NCBI RefSeq assembly: GCF_002157625.1 | Contig: NZ_BDMM01000002.1 | Location: 124,001 to 188,000, forward strand | DNA from: Brevundimonas sp. SH203 | GTDB lineage: Bacteria; Pseudomonadota; Alphaproteobacteria; Caulobacterales; Caulobacteraceae | Reading direction: 5' to 3' | DNA length: 64,000 bases | In this document: positions 45,654 through 53,987 of the stretch, piece by piece | Layout of the letters: the number at the start of each line of letters is the position of its first letter | Numbering within the stretch: the first letter of the stretch is position 1 | Translations under genes and position numbers: made by a program | Notes under the pieces: generated by a model | The model's input: the letters and a program-made list of their open reading frames with translations, nothing else | Databases searched by the model: none | Told to the model about the DNA's origin: nothing

Positions 45654-47021
45654 TCAGACGCTTTCGACGATGGAGACGGCGCCGGGCACGCGCACGATGG
45701 CCTTCAGCCCCCCCAGTTCGCTGCGGTCCAGGGTGACGTCGCCGCCGTGAGCGCGGGCCACGTCGCGGGCGATAGCCAGCCCCAGACCGACGCCCTTGCG
45801 GTTCTGATTGCGGGATTCGTCCAGTCGCGAGAAGGGCCGGAAGGCCTCGTCGTACAAGGCCTCGGGGATGCCGGGCCCATCGTCCTCGACTACGACCTCC
45901 AGCCCGCCCGAGGCCAGGGCGCGCGCCGACAGCCGCACATGCTCGCCATGCGAGGCGGCGTTGCCGGCCAGGTTCACCACGGCGCGCTTGAACGCCAGGG
46001 GGCGCAGGGAGGCGGTCATGCCCTCGGGCGCCGCCACATCGACCACGGCCCCGGCGCGCCGGGCGTCCTCGGCCGCCGCCTTCAAGAGGTCGGAGATGGA
46101 GACGGGCTTGGGCGGCTCGCCCGCCTCGCCGCGCGCGAAGTCGAGATATTCGTCGATCATATGCTCCATCTCGTCCAGATCGCCGCGCATGGCGGCCTGA
46201 CGCTTGAACGGGGGGGCCAGGGCCAGTTCGAGACGCAGACGGGTCAGGGGGGTCCTCAGATCGTGGCTGACGGAGGCGAGCAGGGCGGTGCGCTGGTCGA
46301 TGTGGCGCTGGATGCGGTCGCGCATGGCCATGAAGGCGACGGCGGCGGCGCGGACCTCGCGCGCGCCGTGCGGCTTGAACCGGGGCACGGTTTCACCGCG
46401 CCCGAAGGCCTCGGCGGCGTCGGCCAGCCGCTCGATGGCGCGGACCTGATTGCGGATGAACAGGATGGCCACGCCCATCAGCAGCACCGTCGCGATGGTC
46501 AGCCAAAGCACGAAGATGTGGGCCTGGGTCGCCACCGCCCGCTCGCGCGGGGCGATGATGCGAAGCACGCCCTGCGGCTCCTGCACCTGAATGTCGACAT
46601 AGGCGGGGTAGCGGGTGGTGTCGAACCAGTAAGGGCGGTCCAGACGCGCATCCAGCGCCCGGTCCAGCACCCGGTCCACCACGCCGATGGCCCCCCGCCG
46701 CGTCTCGGTCGGCAGTGTGCGGCCTTCCTGAAGCACGATGGACAGGGACATCGACCTTTCGGCCCGGTCGGCCAGCTTCTCCAGATTGGCCTGGGACGGA
46801 TCGTCCTCGTAGCTCTGCACCGCCCAGGCGATGTCGCCCGCCAGGCCCTCGGACAGGCGCGCGGTCACGGTCTGCCAGTGAGCGTCGAAGAAGACCCACG
46901 TCACCGCCATCTGCATGACCAGCACCGGCAGGACGATGATCAGCAGCGAACGGCCCCAAAGCGAGGTCGGCAGGCGCCGCTTCAGGAAGCGCGGCCACAG
47001 AGAGGCAGGCAGAAGCCGCAT
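45654..47021 (-). CDS. EnvZ-like sensor histidine kinase
   Basis: 455 aa. Membrane segments at about 24-46 and 168-190 frame a periplasmic sensor region of about 120 residues; HAMP at about 189-241; HisKA with H253 in ASVSHDLRTPLTRLRLEL; HATPase with NLAGNAASHG (N box), VEDDGPGIP and KGVGLGLAIARDV. The size and layout match EnvZ-type kinases. It is 15 nt downstream of its response regulator gene on the same strand. The stimulus cannot be told from sequence. Confidence 0.92.
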   Translation of the reverse strand: MRLLPASLWPRFLKRRLPTSLWGRSLLIIVLPVLVMQMAVTWVFFDAHWQTVTARLSEGLAGDIAWAVQSYEDDPSQANLEKLADRAERSMSLSIVLQEGRTLPTETRRGAIGVVDRVLDRALDARLDRPYWFDTTRYPAYVDIQVQEPQGVLRIIAPRERAVATQAHIFVLWLTIATVLLMGVAILFIRNQVRAIERLADAAEAFGRGETVPRFKPHGAREVRAAAVAFMAMRDRIQRHIDQRTALLASVSHDLRTPLTRLRLELALAPPFKRQAAMRGDLDEMEHMIDEYLDFARGEAGEPPKPVSISDLLKAAAEDARRAGAVVDVAAPEGMTASLRPLAFKRAVVNLAGNAASHGEHVRLSARALASGGLEVVVEDDGPGIPEALYDEAFRPFSRLDESRNQNRKGVGLGLAIARDVARAHGGDVTLDRSELGGLKAIVRVPGAVSIVESV

Positions 47022-47036
47022 GGCGTCGGTCGGGCC

Positions 47037-47774
47037 TCAGTCGGGGGCCAGCATATAGCCGACGCCGCGCACGGTCTGCAGATAGCGCGGGTTCTTGGGA
47101 TCGACCTCCAGCTTGCGGCGCAGGCGCGTGACCTGCACGTCCACGGCGCGGCCGGTGATGTCGGCGGTGTCGGGCGAAAGGCTCATCCGCTCGACCGGGG
47201 CGTGGGCGTGAAGCGCCAGCGTCTTGAGCAACTGCGCCTCGGCCTCGGTCAGGCGCTGGGGCGCGCCGTCGCGCGTCAGCTCCAGCCGTTCCATGTCGAA
47301 GACGGCGGCGCCCAGCTTGATCTCCCTGGGGCCGATGGGCTTGCCGCCCGTGCGGCGCAGGATGGCGTCGATCCGCAGCACCAGTTCGCGCGGTTCGAAC
47401 GGCTTGGACATATAGTCGTCGGCGCCGCGCGACAGGCCCTCGATCCGATCCTCGGCGTCGCCACGGGCCGTCAGCAGCAGCACCGGCGTCTTGGACAGTT
47501 CGGCCTTGTTGCGGACCCAACTGGTCAGGTCCAGGCCGCTCTCGCCCGGCATCATGACATCCAGCACGACCAGATCGAACTCGATCAGCTCCATCATCCG
47601 CTTGGCGGCGGCGGCGTGGGCGGCCCCGGTCACGCGATAGCCTTCGCGCGCCAGGAATTCCTTCAACAGCTCACGGATGCGGTCGTCGTCATCGACGATC
47701 AGCAGGTGACGGCCCACGCCGGGACCGGCGATGGGGCCCGAGCGGCCGTGCGGACGCGATTCCGTCATGCTCAT
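47037..47774 (-). CDS. OmpR-family response regulator
   Basis: 245 aa. Receiver domain with acidic pair DDD at 28-30, phospho-acceptor D72 in VVLDVMMPGESG and K124 in YMSKPFEP. C-terminal winged-helix domain (about 150-243) with DITGRAVDVQVTRLRRKLE and TVRGVGYML. A 20-residue Gly/Pro/Arg-rich N-terminal extension precedes the receiver; the internal ATG at Met3 is an equal start candidate. Operon partner of the EnvZ-like kinase. Divergent from ilvE by 82 bp. Confidence 0.93.
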   Translation of the reverse strand: MSMTESRPHGRSGPIAGPGVGRHLLIVDDDDRIRELLKEFLAREGYRVTGAAHAAAAKRMMELIEFDLVVLDVMMPGESGLDLTSWVRNKAELSKTPVLLLTARGDAEDRIEGLSRGADDYMSKPFEPRELVLRIDAILRRTGGKPIGPREIKLGAAVFDMERLELTRDGAPQRLTEAEAQLLKTLALHAHAPVERMSLSPDTADITGRAVDVQVTRLRRKLEVDPKNPRYLQTVRGVGYMLAPD

Positions 47775-47856
47775 GCGACGTTTCCCCCGCTCCGGGCGTT
47801 GACCTGAACGATTCGTGAGGCTCTAAGACCGTCAGTTTCGCGGGAGACGTATTTCA

Positions 47857-48735
47857 ATGGCCTTCGTTCCTTTCGACGATCGTGACGGCTGGATTTGGGT
47901 GAATGGCGATTTCGTTCCTTGGAGGGAAGCGAAAACGCACGTTCTGACCCACGCTCTGCACTATGGCTCGTCGGTATTCGAGGGAGAGCGTATGTATGGC
48001 GGCGAAATCTTCAAGCTCACCCAGCATTCGGAGCGCCTGAAGCGGTCCGCCAACCTGCTCGATTTCGAGATACCCTACACCGTCGCCGAAATCGACGCCC
48101 TGTGTAACGAAACCTGCGCCAAGAACGGCCTGACCGACTGCTACGTGCGTCCCGTCGCCTATCTGGGGCCGGAGCAGACCAGCGTTTCGGCCCTGAACAA
48201 CAAGGTCCACCTGGCCATCGCCGTGTGGGACTGGCCCAGCTATTTCGACCCCGAGGTCAAGGCGCGCGGCCTGAAGCTGGAGTGGTCCAAGTGGCGTCGC
48301 CCCGATCCGGCGACGGCGCCGACGACGGCCAAGGCGGCGGGTCTGTACATGATCTGCACCATGTCCAAGAACTCGGCCGAGCGACGCGGTTTCGCCGACG
48401 CCCTGATGCTGGACTGGCGCGGCTATGTCGCCGAGGCGACCGGCGCCAACGTCTTCTTCGTCAAGGACGGCGTCATCCACACGCCCAAGGTCGACCACAT
48501 CCTGGACGGCATCACCCGCCAGACCGTGATCGAGATCGCCCAGTCCAAGGGGATCGAGGTCGTGGTGCGCGACATCCTTCCGGAAGAACTGTCGGGCTTC
48601 TCGGAATGCTTCCTGACCGGCACGGCCGTCGAGGTGACGCCGGTCGCCGAGGTGGGCGACTATCGCTTCACCCCCGGCGCCCTGTCGCTGGACCTGATGG
48701 ATCACTACGGCAAGCTGGTGCGCGGCCAGCTGTAA
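47857..48735 (+). CDS. ilvE: branched-chain amino acid aminotransferase
   Basis: PLP-dependent fold-type IV transaminase of Ile, Leu and Val metabolism. 292 aa. PLP lysine K159 in TTAKAAGLYM; HYGSSVFEGERMY near 35-47, YVRPVAYLG near 96-104, YVAEATGANVFFVKDGVIHTP, and FLTGTAVEVTPV at the phosphate-binding end. A D-amino acid transaminase or ADC lyase of the same fold is less likely given the GSSVFEG and YVRP motifs. Confidence 0.92.
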   Translation: MAFVPFDDRDGWIWVNGDFVPWREAKTHVLTHALHYGSSVFEGERMYGGEIFKLTQHSERLKRSANLLDFEIPYTVAEIDALCNETCAKNGLTDCYVRPVAYLGPEQTSVSALNNKVHLAIAVWDWPSYFDPEVKARGLKLEWSKWRRPDPATAPTTAKAAGLYMICTMSKNSAERRGFADALMLDWRGYVAEATGANVFFVKDGVIHTPKVDHILDGITRQTVIEIAQSKGIEVVVRDILPEELSGFSECFLTGTAVEVTPVAEVGDYRFTPGALSLDLMDHYGKLVRGQL

Positions 48736-48748
48736 GATCAGGCGCCGA

Positions 48749-49138
48749 TCAAGGACTTTCGACCTTGATCGGCGCAAGCGCTTCGGCGGCCTTCGCCAGA
48801 CGGCGGTCGAACGTGAGAAAGACCTCGCACCCCGTCGTCTTGGACAGGTGCAGGGCGTCGGCGAAATCCATGCCCGCCTCGTGCCAGTCCAAGGCCCGCG
48901 CCAGAACCATCGGCTCCTCCACCGTCACGCCGGCCAGGCCGGCCAGGGCGCGCATGGCCGCGCCGATCCGTGACGCCTCGAAGCCATAGCCGCTACGCAA
49001 CACCCATTCGGTCTCCAGCAGGACCGTGGTGGCGATGAAGATGTCGCCCGCCGCGATGACCGCCCGCGAGGCCTGCGCCTGGACCGGATCGTCGCCGGTC
49101 AGGAAGCGGACGACCACATTGGTGTCAATCGCGCGCAC
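48749..49138 (-). CDS. vapC: VapC-family PIN-domain toxin
   Basis: 129 aa from GTG 49138 (MRAIDTNVVVRFLTGDDP), overlapping the antitoxin by 14 nt; an upstream TTG is less likely. PIN ribonuclease with acidic residues D5 (IDTNVVVR), E in ETEWVLRS and D in GMDFADALHL, then FLTFDRRLAK. These are the metal-binding positions of the family. Together with the AbrB-like partner it forms a type II toxin-antitoxin module. It ends 13 bp from the convergent ilvE stop. Confidence 0.9.
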   Translation of the reverse strand: MRAIDTNVVVRFLTGDDPVQAQASRAVIAAGDIFIATTVLLETEWVLRSGYGFEASRIGAAMRALAGLAGVTVEEPMVLARALDWHEAGMDFADALHLSKTTGCEVFLTFDRRLAKAAEALAPIKVESP

Positions 49139-49400
49139 GGCGCTTCGCCTCGGCGGCAAGGGCCGCGTCCATGTCCTCGATCGTCAAGGCGGGTCCGTCA
49201 TGCGCCAGAATGCCGAAAACCGCGCCCATCGTCGTGGCGGGGAAGGTCGGGGCGGGCTTTAACAACACCCCCTCGGCGGTGTCCTCGACCGTCAGCCGCG
49301 TTCCGGCGGCCCACCGAAGATGGTCCCGCAACGGCTTGGGCAGGATGACCTGGCCCTTGGTGGAGACGATGGTGGTCAGAATTTCCCTAGCGGCCGCCAT
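49125..49400 (-). CDS. vapB: AbrB/MazE-fold antitoxin of the VapBC pair
   Basis: 91 aa from ATG 49400, which has GAGGA just upstream. The N-terminal swapped-hairpin DNA-binding domain is EILTTIVSTKGQVILPKPLRDHLRWAAGTRLTVEDT. The C-terminal half (TIEDMDAALAAEAKRRARD) would bind the toxin. The 3' end overlaps vapC by 14 nt, so the antitoxin comes first, as usual for VapBC. Confidence 0.9.
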   Translation of the reverse strand: MAAAREILTTIVSTKGQVILPKPLRDHLRWAAGTRLTVEDTAEGVLLKPAPTFPATTMGAVFGILAHDGPALTIEDMDAALAAEAKRRARD

Positions 49401-49532
49401 GACGATCCTCGTCGTAAGAACGATGTAAGATAGGCTTTGGGGGCGACAAAGCAAGGCGACCCCTTGCGGGATGCGACATATTGGCTTTCAAGCGAGGTCA
49501 ATTCCGCGCGCCGGATACGGGGACCGTCTTTC

Positions 49533-50807
49533 ATGTTCAGCCTTCTGAACCTCCAGAGCCTGTTGGGTCTGGTCGTCATCGTCGCGGTCTGCTGGGCGAT
49601 CTCGGAGAACCGGCGCGCGTTTCCGTGGCGACTGACCATCGGGGCCATCGCGGTTCAGGCCGGGCTGGTGCTGGCGCTGTTCGCCATTCCCGGTTCGCAG
49701 GGCGTGCTGGCGGCGGTGACGGGGGCGGTGGACGGTCTGGCGGTCGCGACGACCGAGGGCACCAAGTTCGTGTTCGGCTATCTGGCCGGCGGGGACCAGC
49801 CCTACGCCGTGCAGAACAAGGGCGCCCTGTTCACCTTCGCCTTTCAGGTCCTGCCGCTGATCCTGGTCATCTCGGCCCTGTCGGCCCTGCTGTGGCACTG
49901 GAAGATCCTGAAATGGATCACCCTGGGCTTCGGCTTCCTGTTCCAGAAGACGATGGGCCTGGGCGGGGCGTCTGCCCTGGCGGTCGCGGCCAACATCTTC
50001 CTGGGCATGATCGAAAGCCCGATCGTCATCCGCGCCTATCTGGACAAGCTGACCCGGTCGGAAATCTTCCTGATGATGGTGGTCGGCCTGGCCACCGTCG
50101 CCGGTTCGACCATGGTGGCCTATGCGACCATACTGGCGCCGGTGCTGCCCAATGCGGCGGGCCACGTTCTGGTCGCGTCAATCGTATCGGCGCCGGCCGG
50201 GGTGCTGCTGGCCCGGATCATCATTCCCGAGAAGGAAGGCATGGGCGGCGCGGTCGCCGACTATGACTCGGCGCTGAAATACGACAGCGCCATCGACGCC
50301 ATCGTCAAGGGCACGTCGGACGGCTTGATGGTCGTGCTGAACATCTCGGCGGTGCTGATCGTGTTCGTGGCCTTCGTGGCCCTGGTCAACGTCATGCTGG
50401 GCGGTTTCGTGGTGTTCGACGCCCCGCTGACGGTCGAGCGGATGCTGGGCTGGATCTTCGCCCCCGTCGCCTGGCTGATCGGGGTGGAGTGGAAGGACGC
50501 CGACGTCGCCGGCTGGCTGCTGGGGGTCAAGCTGACCCTGACCGAGTTCGTCGCCTTCATCGACCTGGGCAAGGTTCCGGCCGGCGAGATGACCGAGCGG
50601 ACGCGGATGCTGATGACCTATGCCCTGTGCGGCTTCGCCAACATCGGCTCGGTCGGCATTACGGTCACGGGCCTGTCGGTCCTGATGCCCGAGCGGCGCG
50701 AGGAGGTTCTGGGCATGATCTGGAAGGGGCTGTTCGCCGGCTTCCTGGCCACGCTGATGACCGCCGCCATCGTGGGCGCCTTGCCTGCGGCGGTGTTCGG
50801 GCTCTGA
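49533..50807 (+). CDS. concentrative nucleoside transporter (CNT/NupC family)
   Basis: 424 aa from ATG 49533 with GGGGA upstream; a longer in-frame start at 49437 adds unlikely polar residues. Inner-membrane ion-coupled nucleoside symporter. Around ten membrane segments. Family motifs: QVLPLILVISALSALLWHW, GLGGASALAVAANIFLGMIESPIVIRAYL, MMVVGLATVAGSTMVAYA and the C-terminal YALCGFANIGSVGITVTGL. Ion and substrate preference not decidable. Confidence 0.92.
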   Translation: MFSLLNLQSLLGLVVIVAVCWAISENRRAFPWRLTIGAIAVQAGLVLALFAIPGSQGVLAAVTGAVDGLAVATTEGTKFVFGYLAGGDQPYAVQNKGALFTFAFQVLPLILVISALSALLWHWKILKWITLGFGFLFQKTMGLGGASALAVAANIFLGMIESPIVIRAYLDKLTRSEIFLMMVVGLATVAGSTMVAYATILAPVLPNAAGHVLVASIVSAPAGVLLARIIIPEKEGMGGAVADYDSALKYDSAIDAIVKGTSDGLMVVLNISAVLIVFVAFVALVNVMLGGFVVFDAPLTVERMLGWIFAPVAWLIGVEWKDADVAGWLLGVKLTLTEFVAFIDLGKVPAGEMTERTRMLMTYALCGFANIGSVGITVTGLSVLMPERREEVLGMIWKGLFAGFLATLMTAAIVGALPAAVFGL

Positions 50808-50826
50808 GCCGGGCGGGCCGAGACCG

Positions 50827-51465
50827 ATGCGCGCCCTGGCCCCGCTGGATCGCGGCATGGCCCTGCTGCTGACGGGCCTGGCGGGCTATGTCGACAGTCT
50901 GGGCTTCCTGCATCTGGGCGGAGTGTTCGTCTCCTTCATGAGCGGCAATTCCACGCGCCTGGCCGCCAGTCTGGCGTCGGGCCATTGGCCGGCGGCGGGG
51001 CGGCTGATGGCCATTCTGGCGGTCTTCGTCCTGGGCTCCTTCCTGGGGGCGCTGATCGCGGGCGGGGAGGGGGCGCGGTCGCGCAGCCGGGTTCTGCTGT
51101 TCGAAGGACTGCTGCTGGCCTGCGCGGCCCTGGCGGCGGGGTTCGGCCTGACGCCCCTGGCCGTCCTGCTGATGGTCACGGCCATGGGCGCCGAGAACTC
51201 CGTCTTCCTGAGAAACGGCGAGGTGGGCGTCAGCCTGACCTATATGACCGGCACCCTGGTCAAGCTGGGTCAGGCGCTGGCGGCCCGCGCGACGGGGCGC
51301 GACCGCACGGCCTATCGCCCCTATCTGGCCTTGTGGGCCGGTTTGACGGCCGGCGCCGTGCTGGGCGCCTTGACCTATGGGGTGCTGGGGCTTGCGGCGT
51401 TGTGGCCCGCCGCCGTTCTGGCCCTGAGCCTGTCGCTGGTCGCGCGGTTCAGCCGCGCGGCGTGA
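50827..51465 (+). CDS. DUF1275 (YoaK-like) membrane protein
   Basis: 212 aa, six or so membrane segments. N-terminal LLLTGLAGYVDSLGFLHLGGVFVSFMSGNSTRLA is the DUF1275 signature (G-Y-x-D, F-M-T/S-G-N). GAENSVFLRNGEVGVSLTYMTGTLVKLG is the second family block. Function of the family is unknown; a transporter-like role is often guessed. It starts 19 nt after the nucleoside transporter and overlaps the convergent thioesterase by 17 nt. Confidence 0.87.
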   Translation: MRALAPLDRGMALLLTGLAGYVDSLGFLHLGGVFVSFMSGNSTRLAASLASGHWPAAGRLMAILAVFVLGSFLGALIAGGEGARSRSRVLLFEGLLLACAALAAGFGLTPLAVLLMVTAMGAENSVFLRNGEVGVSLTYMTGTLVKLGQALAARATGRDRTAYRPYLALWAGLTAGAVLGALTYGVLGLAALWPAAVLALSLSLVARFSRAA

Positions 51466-51883
51466 ACTTTCGGATGACGCCCGAGAAGGTCATCAGCAGC
51501 CGCTCGCCGGTGTTGATCTGGCCCCGCACGAAGATCAGGCTCTTGCCCGCCTTCGTCACCTGGCCCGTGGCCTCGATCAGTTCGCCGACATAGCCGCCGT
51601 CGATGAAGGTCGAGTCCAGTTGCACGGTGACGCCCGAGGCGCCCTCCATCTCCTGATAGGCGATTTGGAACATGGCGATGTCGGCGAAGGTCATCAGACA
51701 GCCGCCGTGCATCCGGCCGCCGGCGTTCATATGCTTTTGCTCGGCGCGGAAGGCGCAGCGCATATGACCGTCCGGGTCGGGCCGACCGTAAAAAGGGCCG
51801 ACGACGGTGTCGAAGGTGTCGTGCAGATCATAGGTCTGCCACCCGGCGAACTCGCCTTCGGTGATGGTGATTTTCTTCGGCAT
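51449..51883 (-). CDS. hotdog-fold acyl-CoA thioesterase (PaaI-like)
   Basis: 144 aa. Single hotdog domain with the motif MNAGGRMHGGCLMTFADIAMFQIAY (HGG-x-L-x-T-x-A-D) and VTVQLDSTFIDGGYVGELIEATGQV. These fit the 4HBT/PaaI group hydrolysing acyl-CoA thioesters; the substrate is unknown. Cytoplasmic. Its 3' end overlaps the DUF1275 gene by 17 nt, and it is divergent from the small gene at 51931 by 47 bp. Confidence 0.87.
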   Translation of the reverse strand: MPKKITITEGEFAGWQTYDLHDTFDTVVGPFYGRPDPDGHMRCAFRAEQKHMNAGGRMHGGCLMTFADIAMFQIAYQEMEGASGVTVQLDSTFIDGGYVGELIEATGQVTKAGKSLIFVRGQINTGERLLMTFSGVIRKFTPRG

Positions 51884-51930
51884 GCAGACTTGGCCTTACT
51901 TCTGGGCGTACGGTGCAGCATATAGGCGCA

Positions 51931-52236
51931 ATGAGCGATCCGATCGAAACCGCAATCCTGAATAAAATCGCCTCCCTGGAGCCGGGCAAGAGCATCGAGC
52001 CCGCCGAAGTGGCCAAGGCGCTACAGCCCGAACAGTGGCAGCGGATGCTGCCCAAGGTGCGGGCCGCCGCCCTTGGCCTGATGCGTCAGGGCAAGCTGAC
52101 CATCACCAAGAAGGGCAAGGCCGTCGATCCCGACGATTTCAAGGGCGTCACGCGCCTGCGTCAGGCCACGCCGGAAGAGGCCGCCCTGGCGCTGAGCCGC
52201 CGTCCGCCGGTCGTCGACCAGGACGATGACGACTGA
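51931..52236 (+). CDS. DUF3253-like small protein
   Basis: 101 aa from ATG 51931; a GTG 18 nt upstream is possible. Pattern IETAILNKIASLEPGKSIEPAEVAKALQPEQWQRMLPKVRAAALGLMRQGKLTITKKGKAVDP is that of DUF3253, a winged-helix-like fold often found beside photolyase or repair genes. Acidic tail DQDDDD. It overlaps the next gene by 11 nt, so the two are co-transcribed. Function unknown. Confidence 0.82.
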   Translation: MSDPIETAILNKIASLEPGKSIEPAEVAKALQPEQWQRMLPKVRAAALGLMRQGKLTITKKGKAVDPDDFKGVTRLRQATPEEAALALSRRPPVVDQDDDD

Positions 52237-52852
52237 TCTCGACGAGATCCTGAACGACATCCGCGCCTGTCGCGCCTGCGCCGGCGTGTTGCCGCATACG
52301 CCGCGTCCGGTGGTGCGGGTGTTTCCCCAGACGCGGCTGCTGATCTGCGGCCAGGCGCCGGGCCGGCGTGTGCATGAGAGCGGCCTGCCGTTCACCGATC
52401 CGTCCGGCGACCGGCTGCGCGACTGGATGGGCGTGGATTACGAGACCTTCTACGCCGATCACCGCATCGGGGTGGCGGCCCAGGCCTTCTGCTATCCCGG
52501 AACGGCGCCGAAGGGCGGCGACTATCCGCCGCCGCCGCGATGCGCGGATCTGTGGCGGCCGCAGTTGATGCAGGCCCTGCCGCGCATGGAACTGACCCTG
52601 CTGGTCGGAGGCTATGCCCAGGCCTGGGCGCTGGGCGACCGCGCCAAACGCAACATGACCGAGACGGTGCGGGCGTGGCGCGACTATGCGCCCGACTTGC
52701 TGGCCCTGCCTCATCCGTCATGGCGCAATACGGCCTGGCTGAGGAAGAACCCGTGGTTCGAGGCCGAGGTCGTGCCCTATCTGCGGGAACGGGTGCGCGG
52801 GATTCTGACTTTCGTTGATCCCGCCGAGCGCGGCGATCAGGGTCTTTCGTGA
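52226..52852 (+). CDS. uracil-DNA glycosylase-family protein
   Basis: 208 aa. N-terminal CRACAGVLPHTPRPVVRVFPQTRLLICGQAPG holds two Cys and the UDG motif I-like GQAPG; HPSWRNTAWLRKNPWFEAEVVPYL near the end is the motif II-like segment. Only two of the four Cys expected for an iron-sulfur cluster are seen, so it is not a classical family 4 enzyme. Probable DNA repair or nucleic-acid role; enzymatic activity is not certain. Overlaps the flanking genes by 11 and 4 nt. Confidence 0.8.
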   Translation: MTTDLDEILNDIRACRACAGVLPHTPRPVVRVFPQTRLLICGQAPGRRVHESGLPFTDPSGDRLRDWMGVDYETFYADHRIGVAAQAFCYPGTAPKGGDYPPPPRCADLWRPQLMQALPRMELTLLVGGYAQAWALGDRAKRNMTETVRAWRDYAPDLLALPHPSWRNTAWLRKNPWFEAEVVPYLRERVRGILTFVDPAERGDQGLS

Positions 52853-53925
52853 GGCGAGGCGTGGGTCGAATGGCGTCGAGGGTTTCTAGGTTGATCCTGC
52901 TGGCGGCCGCCCCAGTCCTGGCTCTGGCCCTGTCCGCCTGCGCCACGCCCTATGTCCAGCCGACGCTGACGCCGCCGCCGGGGTTCGTTGGGCCGCACGT
53001 CGAGGACAAGGCCCTGGTCATGTCCGACGGCGCCAGTCTGCCGCTGCTGCAATGGGGACCGAAGGATCGGGCGCCGTGGGCGGTGATCGTCGCCCTGCAC
53101 GGCATGAACGATCACGGCTCCAGCTTCCGCCTGGCAGGGCCGTGGTGGGCCGAGCAGGGGATCGAGACCTGGGCCTACGACCAGCGCGGCTTCGGCGGCG
53201 CGCCGGGGCGGGGCGTCTGGGCGGGCCAGCAGCGGATGACCGACGACGTGCGCGAGGCCGTGGCCATGGCGCGCGCCCGCTATCCCGGCGCCGTCGTCGC
53301 CGTGGTCGGCGAAAGCATGGGCGGTTCGGTCGCCGCCGCCGCCTTCGCCTCGAACGATCCGCCCGCCGCTGATCGGGTCGTGCTGCTGTCGCCCGGCGTC
53401 TGGGGCTGGTCGTCACAGGGGCCGTTCAACAGCGTTGCGATCAATCTGGCCGCGCGGACGCTGGGCGGCGTGGCGCTGGAACCGCCGTCCTTCATCACCC
53501 GGGGCATCCACGCCTCGTCCAATACGCTGGAGCTGGTGCGAAACGGACGCGACCCCCGCAGCATCCTGGCGACGCGGTTCGACACCATCTACGGCCTGGT
53601 CGATCTGATGGAGACCACTGTGAAAGGGCTGGGCCGCATCCGCGCCGACGCCATCCTGATGTATGGGGCCAACGACGAGGTGGTGAAGCGCGATCAGATG
53701 CGCACGGCCCTGCGGCGCGCTCAGGCCGAGGGCGGCGCGCTTCAAACCGCCTGGTATCCGCACAGCTGGCATCTGCTGGACCGCGATCTGGATGCGGAGA
53801 TCGTCTATCGTGACATCGCTGCCTGGCTGCGCGATCCCAAGGCGCCGCTGCCGTCCGGCGCGCCGGCGGTCCTGCCTCAGCTGGAGGCGCAGCCCGACCG
53901 CGCCCACCCCCACCCCCACTCTTAA
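52849..53925 (+). CDS. alpha/beta hydrolase lipoprotein (monoacylglycerol lipase-like)
   Basis: 358 aa. Signal with lipobox LSAC (C31), so a probable lipoprotein on the envelope; GTG 52849 is used because it overlaps the previous stop, while ATG 52870 is an alternative. Hydrolase fold: oxyanion region ALHGMNDHGSSF (82-93), nucleophile S156 in GESMGGS, acid in MYGANDEVV, His in WYPHSWHLLDRD. Likely esterase or lipase; substrate unknown. Its stop lies inside the CtrA-like box of the flagellar operon. Confidence 0.88.
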   Translation: MRRGVGRMASRVSRLILLAAAPVLALALSACATPYVQPTLTPPPGFVGPHVEDKALVMSDGASLPLLQWGPKDRAPWAVIVALHGMNDHGSSFRLAGPWWAEQGIETWAYDQRGFGGAPGRGVWAGQQRMTDDVREAVAMARARYPGAVVAVVGESMGGSVAAAAFASNDPPAADRVVLLSPGVWGWSSQGPFNSVAINLAARTLGGVALEPPSFITRGIHASSNTLELVRNGRDPRSILATRFDTIYGLVDLMETTVKGLGRIRADAILMYGANDEVVKRDQMRTALRRAQAEGGALQTAWYPHSWHLLDRDLDAEIVYRDIAAWLRDPKAPLPSGAPAVLPQLEAQPDRAHPHPHS

Positions 53926-53937
53926 CGCGACGTTTAC
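53922..53937 (+). promoter_or_regulatory. CtrA-like box ahead of fliF
   Basis: TTAA-CGCGACG-TTTAC, one mismatch to TTAA-N7-TTAAC, 51-66 bp upstream of the fliF start. In Caulobacter the fliF operon is a CtrA-dependent class II flagellar operon. The box contains the stop codon of the hydrolase gene. No GANTC site is visible in the 62-bp gap. Confidence 0.7.
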
Positions 53938-53987
53938 CATCCAGGCGGCATTTTCTGCCTAGCGGGGCGTAGGCATCTCCCGCGAGT

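Noticed and set aside
45747..47807. 686-aa plus-strand reading frame opposite the kinase and regulator
   Set aside because: Antisense of a canonical two-component pair; His/Gln/Gly-rich without recognisable domains.
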